From: Bacteroidota bacterium
GTDB lineage: Bacteria; Bacteroidota; Bacteroidia; JAFLBG01
Direction: 5' to 3'
Assembly: GCA_017303975.1 (NCBI GenBank)
Contig: JAFLBG010000027.1
Coordinates: 1-48,224, forward strand
DNA: 48,224 nucleotides
Part shown: positions 18,831 to 26,963 of the stretch, piece by piece
Layout: each line of letters begins with the position of its first letter
Numbering within the stretch: the stretch's first letter is position 1
Notes under the pieces: model-generated
What the model saw: only the letters and a program-made list of their open reading frames with translations
The model's database searches: none
Told to the model about the DNA's origin: nothing
Translations under genes and position numbers: made by a program

Positions 18831-20942
18831 ATGTATACACTTTCAAAAAAAATATGTTTTCTTGTATTTTTTGTATTATTTGCAAATACGATATGTGCGC
18901 AAGACTTATTACACTGCGGTGCAGATGAAATGCGTATAAGCACACTTAAAAAGAATCCTACTATTGCCAAAGCAGTTGCAAAGCGCGATTTGCAATTAGA
19001 AGAACATACAAAACAATACGTTGATCAGTTTTACAAGAAGCAACTTACATCTTCTACATATATTATTCCTGTTGTGTTTCATGTTATACACAATTACGGT
19101 GCAGAAAATATTTCGGATGCGCAAATTAAAGATGCGATATCTGTTTTAAATAAACGATTTAGAAAACAATCTGCTGATACATCCACGATTGTTGCAGCTT
19201 TTAAGCCGCTGCATGCCGATTGTGAAATTGAATTTCGTTTGGCTACTCTGGACCCCAATGGCAACTGTACAAGTGGAATCAATAGAATAGCTTCTTCACT
19301 TACCGCTATTGGCGACCATTCTGTAAAGTCATTAATTCATTGGCCTCCTGAGAAGTATTTGAATATTTATGTGGTGCAAAACGCAGCAGGTCTTGCAGGG
19401 CACGCTGTTTGGCCTGCCGATGCTGATACTATACCAGCTTGGGATGGTATTGTAATGTCTCACAATTATGTTGGTAGTATTGGAACATCAAATCCAACTT
19501 CATCTGTAGTGCTTGCGCATGAATGTGGGCACTATCTTAATTTGCATCATATTTGGGGCGGTAATAATGTACCCGGTTTTTATTATTTGCCGTGTGCCGA
19601 CCTGAATAAAAGTTGCAGCATTGATGATTTAGTTGCCGATACACCACCAACCATTGGCTGGGTAACATGTAATTTAAACGGAAGCTCTTGTGGCAATACC
19701 GTTGATATGGTTCAGAATGTAATGGATTATTCGTATTGCAATAAAATGTTTACGTATGGTCAGAAAGCTAGAATGCATGCGTGTTTGAATGATACTATGG
19801 CTAGTAGAAATAATTTGTGGCAACCCGCAAACTTAATTGCAACAGGTGTTTCAAACCCGTCAAATGTATTGTGTAAAGCAGATTTTACTGGCAGTAAGAA
19901 TGTGGTGTGCGCTAATAGCCTCAATCAAGTTACGTTTACGAATACTTCGTATCATGACAGTATTGTAAGTATGATTTGGTCTTTTCCCGGAGGTGCTCCT
20001 TCTTCCTCAACCGCAGCATCACCTGTTATTACCTATACTAACGCTGGTGTGTATTCGGTATCACTTAAAGTATATACCACAACTGATTCTGCAATAGTTA
20101 CTAAATTGAATTGTGTTTCTGTGTTACCTACCACATCTGTATCGTATCCGTTTTCAGAAAGTTTTGAAACGGTTAATTCGCTATATGGGCCCCAATGGTT
20201 TGCAAATAGCATGGATACTGTTAATGCTTGGCAAATCACCAATACTGCTTCTTATAGTGGTTCTGTTTCTGTTATGCTCTCCAATGCGAATAATCCTATG
20301 GAAACTAGAGATGAGCTGTATAGTAGAATAATAAATCTTTCCGGGGCAAGCTCCTTGAGTTTTAATTTTAAATATGCTTTTGCAAGGAAGGATACTTCCA
20401 ATAAGGATCAGTTGCAGGTTTATATTGGGAATAATTGTGCCGGTTGGATTCAGCGACTAAGTTTGGTAGGAGCAGCACTTGAAACAGCTCCTATTCAGTC
20501 GGGTAGTTTTATGCCTACAAATTCAAGCCAGTGGATGCAAGCCAATATTACAATTCCATTGGCTTATTACACTTCTACATTTAGAATTAAATTTGTATTT
20601 AGTTCCAAAGGGGGAAATAATTTTTATTTAGATGACATTAGTATTGGCAATTCCACGGGAGTTCAGAATTTACAGGAGGTAATTACTGATATTAAACTAT
20701 TTCCCAATCCCTCAGAGGATAATGTTTCTGTTTCATTTGATTTGATTGAGCCCAAAGAGTTGTCTTTTTCTGTTGTCGATGTTTCAGGTAGAATAATTTT
20801 TGAAAGAGAAAAGCAATTCTTTTCAATTGGTGCTCATGTATTTTCTTTCGACTTAAACACAGTTTCTTCCGGAGTTTATTTTCTTAAAGTGGTGGATGGT
20901 AAACAGAGTATTGCAAGGCCATTGGTTGTTGGAATTAAATAA
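18831..20942 (+). CDS. secreted M43 (cytophagalysin/pappalysin-type) zinc metalloprotease with PKD domain and T9SS tail
   Basis: A 703-residue secreted protease. The ATG at 18831 gives a signal peptide ending NTICAQ; an upstream TTG (18813) would place the promoter inside the coding sequence. Catalytic motif HECGHYLNLHH (about residue 230) fits HExxHxxxxxH, and the Met-turn is in QNVMDYSYC. The segment FPGGAPSSSTAASPVITYTN is a PKD-like repeat, followed by a jelly-roll-like domain (LSFNFKYAFARKD). The last 80 residues (KLFPNPSEDNVSVSF ... GVYFLKV) form a type A T9SS sorting domain. The protein is likely cell-surface or extracellular; the peptide substrate is unknown. Confidence 0.88.
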   Translation: MYTLSKKICFLVFFVLFANTICAQDLLHCGADEMRISTLKKNPTIAKAVAKRDLQLEEHTKQYVDQFYKKQLTSSTYIIPVVFHVIHNYGAENISDAQIKDAISVLNKRFRKQSADTSTIVAAFKPLHADCEIEFRLATLDPNGNCTSGINRIASSLTAIGDHSVKSLIHWPPEKYLNIYVVQNAAGLAGHAVWPADADTIPAWDGIVMSHNYVGSIGTSNPTSSVVLAHECGHYLNLHHIWGGNNVPGFYYLPCADLNKSCSIDDLVADTPPTIGWVTCNLNGSSCGNTVDMVQNVMDYSYCNKMFTYGQKARMHACLNDTMASRNNLWQPANLIATGVSNPSNVLCKADFTGSKNVVCANSLNQVTFTNTSYHDSIVSMIWSFPGGAPSSSTAASPVITYTNAGVYSVSLKVYTTTDSAIVTKLNCVSVLPTTSVSYPFSESFETVNSLYGPQWFANSMDTVNAWQITNTASYSGSVSVMLSNANNPMETRDELYSRIINLSGASSLSFNFKYAFARKDTSNKDQLQVYIGNNCAGWIQRLSLVGAALETAPIQSGSFMPTNSSQWMQANITIPLAYYTSTFRIKFVFSSKGGNNFYLDDISIGNSTGVQNLQEVITDIKLFPNPSEDNVSVSFDLIEPKELSFSVVDVSGRIIFEREKQFFSIGAHVFSFDLNTVSSGVYFLKVVDGKQSIARPLVVGIK

Positions 20943-20948
20943 GATTGA

Positions 20949-21791
20949 ATGAGAAAATATTTACTCGATATAAAAAGATATAATCTGAATAGTAGAAATA
21001 GGATACGCTCTTTTTTTATTTTGTTTGCATACACTTTTGTTTTAACCTCTTGTTTTCAAAAAAAATCATACCGCTACATTTCAAATGCTTCTGTGCCCTT
21101 GTCTGAAAGGGAGGCTATTCTTATACTTCCTGGATTTGGCTCTATTGTTCATGGTAATAAAAAACAACTAGCCTATTTTTCTAATAAAGGTTACGATGTA
21201 CATATTCCAAAATATATCAAAAGAAAATCAATATCGGCATGCGTTAAAAGACTAGACTCTTATTATAAAGAAAACAACTTAGCTCAGTATAAGAAGGTAC
21301 ATGTATTTAGTTATATTGTTGGTTCTTGGGTGTTAAATACGTATTTAAATCAAACACCTCAATCCAATATTGAAACTATACAATACGATAGAAGTCCTTT
21401 GCAAGAAAGAGCTCCTTATGTATTGACTCACGATTCACCTTTTTTGGCAAGAATTGTTGGTGGAAAAATAATGTGGAATTTTCGTAATACACCATACCCT
21501 CCCTTGCAAAATTCTAAAGCCAAGATTGGAATTTTGGTGGAGAGTAAAGCCACAGACCTTATTCGGAAACACAAGAGAACGACTATGTCGCTAGGCGAAT
21601 TGAATTGGGATGTATCAAGTTTTAAGCAGCCTTATTCCGATTACATGTATATTCGATTGAACCACGATGAAATGTATTTTAAATTGGATGTAATTGGAGA
21701 TCAACTATTTCAGTTTATTAAGAATGGTTCGTATTCTTCTGATGTTCAGAGGATTCCATATAATTGGGACTATTTTCTTCCGTATAAATAA
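20949..21791 (+). CDS. lipoprotein with alpha/beta-hydrolase-like fold, degenerate active site
   Basis: A 280-residue protein with a long basic N-terminus, a hydrophobic segment and the lipobox VLTSC (Cys about residue 35). The motif ILPGFGS and the later KVHVFSYIVGSWVLN resemble the oxyanion loop and nucleophile elbow of alpha/beta hydrolases, but the GxSxG glycine before Ser is replaced by Phe. It may be an inactive or divergent lipase. It begins six bases after the protease gene, suggesting co-transcription. Function unknown. Confidence 0.5.
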   Translation: MRKYLLDIKRYNLNSRNRIRSFFILFAYTFVLTSCFQKKSYRYISNASVPLSEREAILILPGFGSIVHGNKKQLAYFSNKGYDVHIPKYIKRKSISACVKRLDSYYKENNLAQYKKVHVFSYIVGSWVLNTYLNQTPQSNIETIQYDRSPLQERAPYVLTHDSPFLARIVGGKIMWNFRNTPYPPLQNSKAKIGILVESKATDLIRKHKRTTMSLGELNWDVSSFKQPYSDYMYIRLNHDEMYFKLDVIGDQLFQFIKNGSYSSDVQRIPYNWDYFLPYK

Positions 21792-22007
21792 CATAGATTT
21801 TGTTTACGGATTATCGCAACTTTTTATAATATAAGTTGCACTATTTACTAATTGCAAATTGCCTGTTGCAATTTTTGCCACAAATCGTGTTCGTATAAGC
21901 CAAATTGACTTTTTTTTATTGCTAATCGCATAAGAGCTCGTTTTCCGTCATCAAAGTCCGTTACACTTTCCCTCCATTGAGATCTAAATTTGAAAAAAAA
22001 TAAAATT
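21792..22007. other. intergenic gap with no assigned gene
   Basis: This 216-base gap has no convincing promoter, RNA or full gene. The minus strand is open for about 57 codons (stop at 21848-21850) and reads like protein near its end (QFGLYEHDLWQKLQQAI) but lacks a start codon and overlaps the next gene; it may be a remnant or chance. Confidence 0.4.
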
Positions 22008-22601
22008 ATGATCTCTGTTTATAACATGAAAGCTAAGTTTCAAATGGTGCTGTTGCCAATACTTAAAACGTTAAACAAGTTGGATGTAACAGCCAATCAA
22101 ATTACAATTAGTGCAATTGTTTTGTCTGGTATTACCGGAGTTGCTTTTTGGTTTCATCCTCAAGGCTATATGTTTTTGCTTGTCCCAATTGCTCTATTAT
22201 TAAGAATGGCTTTGAACGCACTTGATGGCATGATGGCAAAAACATACAATCAACAATCCTTAAAAGGAGAAATATTAAATGAACTGGGCGATGTTGTGTC
22301 AGACGCACTATTGTACATCCCTTTAGTAAAGCTCTCCGCGGGTAATCCTTTGCCGGTATTTGTATTTGTGGCGATTGCCATTATAAATGAGTTTGCCGGA
22401 ATACTAGCAAAGGTTGTTTATGGAGTTAGATCATATACTGGTCCAATGGGAAAAAGCGACAGAGCTTTTGTTATAGGATTGTTCTGCTTGATTTGTTATT
22501 TCTATCCGCAAGCAATAGCATATACAACAACAGTTTTACTGTTTGCTTCTTTATTGGCAGTAGTAAGTACAATTAAAAGACTAATCAAAACAACTAAATA
22601 A
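22008..22601 (+). CDS. CDP-alcohol phosphatidyltransferase family protein, variant active-site motif
   Basis: A 197-residue membrane enzyme of the family that moves a phosphatidyl group from CDP-diacylglycerol to an alcohol. The ATG at 22008 (MISVYNMKAKF) is chosen over a TTG six codons upstream. The core motif spans residues 70-95: NALDGMMAK ... GEILNELGD. Relative to the canonical DxxDGxxAR...GxxxDxxxD, the first Asp is Asn70, Arg is Lys78 and the third Asp is Asn91; Asp73 and Asp95 remain. About five membrane helices. Gene order with a CdsA-like and an alpha/beta hydrolase gene suggests a dedicated lipid head-group pathway; the product is unknown. Confidence 0.8.
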   Translation: MISVYNMKAKFQMVLLPILKTLNKLDVTANQITISAIVLSGITGVAFWFHPQGYMFLLVPIALLLRMALNALDGMMAKTYNQQSLKGEILNELGDVVSDALLYIPLVKLSAGNPLPVFVFVAIAIINEFAGILAKVVYGVRSYTGPMGKSDRAFVIGLFCLICYFYPQAIAYTTTVLLFASLLAVVSTIKRLIKTTK

Positions 22602-22618
22602 ATTAAAATTAAAGTACC

Positions 22619-23569
22619 ATGTTAAGCATTGAAAAAATAGAACAAAACAAAGAGTTAAGCTTAGTAATAGCTGTGATACTCGGAATACTTGTATTTGCAA
22701 CAGTATTGTTTTTTATCTGGGGTAAAATAAAGCCTGAAGCCAATTTAAAAGAATTAAAAGCACGCACTCGGTCGTGGTGGATTATGGCTGGTATATTTAT
22801 AACGGCTACACTCGTAAATACAATTGTGTCCTTCATTGCATTCACATTCCTATCCATTTTTGCTTTTAAAGAGTTAACCTCTATAAGCCGAACTACAAGG
22901 GTTTGCGACAAGAATATAATTAGCTGGGGATATGCAGCCATCCCGGTTCAGTATTTTTTTGCATACATGGGATGGTACGAAGCATTTTTAATTTTCATTC
23001 CTGTATTCATGACATTTTTTCTAACATTTTTAATTGTTAAAAAAGGCGTTATCAAACACATCTCAATTTCAATGGCTGTAATTCCAATGCAATTGATGCT
23101 TTGCGTGTATGGAATAAGTCATTTAGCTTATTTGTTATCTCTTTCGGAACTACAAGGCTTTAAGCCTGGAGGGAGAGGACTTTTATTATTTGTTGTATTT
23201 ATAACCGAAATGAATGATGTGTTTCAATTTACTTGGGGTAAATTTTTAGGTAAACGCAAAGTAATTCCTTTAGTAAGTCCCAACAAAACTTGGGAAGGTT
23301 TAATTGGAGGCGTAATAACAACTACCGTTGTTGGATATTTTCTGCGATTCTTAACACCACTAAATGGAGTAGAGTCAATTGTAGTAAGCTTTGTAGTTGC
23401 ATGTGTGGGATTTGCCGGAGATATTATGGTATCTGCCATTAAGAGGGATATTGGTGTTAAAGATATGGGAAGCGTTATTCCCGGTCATGGAGGAATCTTA
23501 GATAGAATTGATTCTCTAGCGCTTACCGCTCCAATCTTTTTTCACATACTTTATTTTTTAAAATATTAA
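22619..23569 (+). CDS. cdsA: phosphatidate cytidylyltransferase-like protein
   Basis: A 316-residue polytopic membrane protein. The C-terminal signature SAIKRDIGVKDMGSVIPGHG followed by GILDRID matches the CdsA consensus (S-x-x-K-R-x4-K-D-x-G...PGHGG-x-x-D-R-x-D) exactly. CdsA makes CDP-diacylglycerol from phosphatidic acid and CTP. It follows the CDP-alcohol transferase by 17 bases, so the two probably supply substrate and product steps. A second, housekeeping CdsA elsewhere is likely, so the gene symbol marks the family and not necessarily the main enzyme. Confidence 0.88.
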   Translation: MLSIEKIEQNKELSLVIAVILGILVFATVLFFIWGKIKPEANLKELKARTRSWWIMAGIFITATLVNTIVSFIAFTFLSIFAFKELTSISRTTRVCDKNIISWGYAAIPVQYFFAYMGWYEAFLIFIPVFMTFFLTFLIVKKGVIKHISISMAVIPMQLMLCVYGISHLAYLLSLSELQGFKPGGRGLLLFVVFITEMNDVFQFTWGKFLGKRKVIPLVSPNKTWEGLIGGVITTTVVGYFLRFLTPLNGVESIVVSFVVACVGFAGDIMVSAIKRDIGVKDMGSVIPGHGGILDRIDSLALTAPIFFHILYFLKY

Positions 23570-23589
23570 TTACGTAAAACTTAAACATC

Positions 23590-24429
23590 ATGAGCACAAA
23601 CATTGTATTAAACAGAACTCTTTTAGGCCTTGTTGAAGCAGGTCAATTAATTAGAACCAATGCAATAGATTGGTTTTCAAAAAAACAAACTTCTATACCT
23701 TTCGATTTTAAACAGGCTGGTAGCATTGGGCCGGAGATGCTTATGTTGCACGGACTTATTGGCAATGCTGCGAATTGGGATAATGTTACCAATCAACTAA
23801 AAAAATGGTCGTGCACATATTCGCTCAATTTACCTATTGCTAATGGTTTTGGAGAAGACAAATCGATACATTCACTATCTAATTATGCGCACAAATTCGT
23901 AGAGCAACATCATTATCAAAAATCAATTATTTGTGGTAATTCTTTAGGTGGACATATTGCATTACGAATGTATTTGTCTAATCCAAGTAAGGTAAAAGCA
24001 TTAATATTAACAGGTACTTCCGGTTTGTACGAGAAAGGTGTTGGCGAATTATCGCTAAGGCCTACTAGACAACAGATATATGATTTGATGCGCGAGGTAG
24101 TGTATGAAGAGAAGCACTTGAAAGAAGAAGACATACAGCATGTTGAGTCTATTGTTTCTAACAGACATAGTTTTATTAATTTAATTCGGTATGCAAAAAG
24201 TGCGAAGAAAGATAATTTATCAAAACTGTTACCTCAAATTAAATGCCCTGTTTTGCTTATTTGGGGCGAGAATGACACAATTACCCCTTTGGATACGGCA
24301 CAAAAATTTAATGCACGTATTCCAAACAGTAAATTGGTTGTACTTCCTAAGTGTGGTCACGCACCAATGATAGAGTACCCGGAATTATTTGCGTATGAAG
24401 TAGAAAAATTTGTGAAATCGCTAGAATAG
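23590..24429 (+). CDS. alpha/beta hydrolase
   Basis: A 279-residue serine hydrolase. The oxyanion loop is HGLIGNAANWDNV (about residue 55), the nucleophile elbow ICGNSLGGHIALRM (GxSxG), the acid is in WGENDTITPLDTA and the His in CGHAPMIEYPE. No signal peptide, so it is cytoplasmic or membrane-associated. It is third in a close-spaced cluster with the CDP-alcohol transferase and CdsA-like gene; a role as acyl esterase or lysophospholipase on the lipid they make is an inference from order only. Confidence 0.8.
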   Translation: MSTNIVLNRTLLGLVEAGQLIRTNAIDWFSKKQTSIPFDFKQAGSIGPEMLMLHGLIGNAANWDNVTNQLKKWSCTYSLNLPIANGFGEDKSIHSLSNYAHKFVEQHHYQKSIICGNSLGGHIALRMYLSNPSKVKALILTGTSGLYEKGVGELSLRPTRQQIYDLMREVVYEEKHLKEEDIQHVESIVSNRHSFINLIRYAKSAKKDNLSKLLPQIKCPVLLIWGENDTITPLDTAQKFNARIPNSKLVVLPKCGHAPMIEYPELFAYEVEKFVKSLE

Positions 24430-24522
24430 CCCATAAAAAGTTTTCAATAAATGGCATCTGCATTGTTAATTACTTTTTAACATAAACAGGCTTCAAATAA
24501 GGCTTTTAGAGGGTATTAATTT

Positions 24523-24530
24523 TATATTTG
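24523..24530 (+). promoter_or_regulatory. -7 element upstream of tex
   Basis: TATATTTG 20 bases before the tex ATG matches TAnnTTTG. No exact TTTG was found at the expected -33 distance (only TTTA near 24504), so this is a partial match. Confidence 0.4.
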
Positions 24531-24549
24531 TTACCATAAAATTAATGTA

Positions 24550-26793
24550 ATGGATGATATAGCAATTTGTTTAAAAATAGCAAAAACACTTTCCATAAGT
24601 GCGAAGCAAGTAAGTGCAACGGTTGAATTGTTGGACGAAGGGGGCACCGTGCCTTTCATTTCAAGATATAGAAAAGAAGTTACCGGTAGCTTAGATGAAG
24701 TGCAGGTGCTTGCAATAAAAAATGAAATTGAGAGAGTGCGTGAGTTGGAAAAACGCAAGGAGGCCGTGTTGGCTTCTATTGAAAGTCAAGGAAGATTGAC
24801 GGAATTCATAAAGAACGCTGTTCTAGAGGCAGAGACAATGGCAACATTAGAAGATTTGTATTTGCCATTCAAGCCAAAACGAAGAACAAAAGCAACCATC
24901 GCAAGAGAGAAAGGTTTGGAGCCATTGGCTTTATTTATTTTAGAACAATCGGATATCTCTTTAGAAGCAGAAGCTACAAAGTATTTAGATGCTGAGAAGG
25001 AGGTTGATTCGGTAGATGCTGCGTTGGCAGGAGCACGCGATATTATTGCTGAAATAATAAGTGAAGATGCCAAGGTGAGAGAAGGTATGCGAAAACTGTA
25101 TATGAAATCCGGTGTTATTAAAAGTCAGGTTATATATGGCAAAGAGGAAGAGGGAGAAAAATTTAAAGATTATTTCGATTGGCAAGAGCCTTTGGCGGAA
25201 TGTCCAAGCCACAGAATGCTTGCTATGCGCAGAGGACAAAACGAATGTATATTGGGGTTGGATATTTTAGTAGATACAGATACTGCATTGGATTTAATAA
25301 AAACACAATTTGTTAAGTCGAAAGGAGAGTGTGCTCAGCATATTATTACCGCTATTGAAGATGGCTACGACCGATTGCTTCAACCTAGCATGGAAAGCGA
25401 GATGCGAGCTATTACAAAAGACAAGGCAGATGAGAAAGCAATTGAGGTTTTTGCAGAAAATTTAAGAGAATTGTTGTTGGCTTCGCCTCTTGGACAAAAA
25501 GCGATACTGGGTGTAGATCCTGGATTTAGAACAGGTTGCAAGGTAGTAGCATTAAATCCACAAGGTAAATTACTTGAAGAAACTGTAATTTATCCTCATG
25601 AGCCACAACGTATGGTTACAGAGTCGGAGCATGTTATTCTTGCGTTTTGTGCAAAACACAATATAGAAGCCATTGCTATTGGCAATGGAACGGCATCGCG
25701 CGAAACAGAACAGTTTATAAGAAATATAGATGTATTGCCAAAGTCAATACCTGTGATTATGGTAAGTGAGTCGGGAGCTTCTATTTACTCTGCATCAGAA
25801 GTAGCGAGAGAAGAATTTCCCGATTACGATTTAACAGTAAGAGGTGCCGTTTCTATTGGGCGTAGGTTGGCTGATCCGTTGGCAGAGCTAGTTAAGTTAG
25901 ATCCTAAATCTATTGGCGTAGGGCAGTACCAGCACGATGTAGATCAAATGGCGTTGAAACGAAAGTTAGATGATGTGGTGATAAGTTGTGTGAATGGAGT
26001 AGGTGTTGAATTAAATACGGCCTCAAAGCAGCTTCTGTCTTACGTTTCCGGAGTTAATAGTACGCTAGCCAAAAACATTGTAGAGTACAGAAATAAAAAC
26101 GGATCATTTAAATCGCGAAAAGATTTGTTGAAAGTAGATAGGATGGGAGAGAAAATATTTGAGCAATGTTCTGGATTTTTGAGAATACTTGATGGAACGC
26201 ATCCGTTGGATAAAAGCGCTGTGCATCCGGAGAGTTATCCTATCGTAGAAAAAATGGCCAAGGATTTGAATTGTACCATCGATGATTTAATTACTAATAA
26301 GGAGTTGCGAAAAAAAATTAATTTATCTTCTTATGTGACCGAAAAAATTGGATTACCAACATTGCAAGATATTATGAATGAGCTGGAGAAGCCCGGTAGA
26401 GATCCACGTAAATCTTTTGAAGTATTTAGCTTTGATGATAGTGTGCATAAAATATCTGATTTGAGAGAAGGAATGCGCCTTCCGGGTATTGTTACCAACG
26501 TAACTAACTTTGGCGCTTTTGTAGATATTGGTGTACATCAAGATGGTCTGGTACATGTTTCTCAATTGAGCGATACGTTTGTTACAGACCCTAACACAGT
26601 TGTTAAGGTAGGACAAAAAGTATGGGTGCATGTTACCGAGTGTGATGTGCAACGTAAACGTATTGCGCTTTCAATGAAAGGAGAAGGAAATCCAACTTCA
26701 AAAAAGAATGTAAATAAGAAGCAAGAGCCCGTGTACGATCCAAATGATTTTAATTCCGCATTGGCGGCATTGAAGCAGAAGTTTGGGAAATAG
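24550..26793 (+). CDS. tex: RNA-binding transcriptional accessory protein Tex
   Basis: A 747-residue nucleic acid-binding protein related to eukaryotic Spt6. It shows the N-terminal Tex helices (GGTVPFISRYRKEVTGSLDE), the YqgF/RNase H-like domain (ILGVDPGFRTGCKVVAL, about residues 320-450), helix-hairpin-helix repeats (GVGVELNTASKQLLSYVSGV) and a C-terminal S1 domain (about residues 640-710, VTNVTNFGAFVDIGVHQDG). Length is typical. It marks the left border of the accessory region. Confidence 0.95.
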   Translation: MDDIAICLKIAKTLSISAKQVSATVELLDEGGTVPFISRYRKEVTGSLDEVQVLAIKNEIERVRELEKRKEAVLASIESQGRLTEFIKNAVLEAETMATLEDLYLPFKPKRRTKATIAREKGLEPLALFILEQSDISLEAEATKYLDAEKEVDSVDAALAGARDIIAEIISEDAKVREGMRKLYMKSGVIKSQVIYGKEEEGEKFKDYFDWQEPLAECPSHRMLAMRRGQNECILGLDILVDTDTALDLIKTQFVKSKGECAQHIITAIEDGYDRLLQPSMESEMRAITKDKADEKAIEVFAENLRELLLASPLGQKAILGVDPGFRTGCKVVALNPQGKLLEETVIYPHEPQRMVTESEHVILAFCAKHNIEAIAIGNGTASRETEQFIRNIDVLPKSIPVIMVSESGASIYSASEVAREEFPDYDLTVRGAVSIGRRLADPLAELVKLDPKSIGVGQYQHDVDQMALKRKLDDVVISCVNGVGVELNTASKQLLSYVSGVNSTLAKNIVEYRNKNGSFKSRKDLLKVDRMGEKIFEQCSGFLRILDGTHPLDKSAVHPESYPIVEKMAKDLNCTIDDLITNKELRKKINLSSYVTEKIGLPTLQDIMNELEKPGRDPRKSFEVFSFDDSVHKISDLREGMRLPGIVTNVTNFGAFVDIGVHQDGLVHVSQLSDTFVTDPNTVVKVGQKVWVHVTECDVQRKRIALSMKGEGNPTSKKNVNKKQEPVYDPNDFNSALAALKQKFGK

Positions 26794-26963
26794 TTATAGA
26801 TTGTTAGTTGTTTTGTATAGTGCAATGTTATAAATTGAGTTAGAGAATAAAGTTACTTAGATTCGCAGTAGAATTAATTCTAAGTGTAGTTGGCTGTTTC
26901 AAGTATTTTTATACTGTTTTTTGCCGGATTTTTTTGAAAACGTAATTCATTACCAGTAAACCC

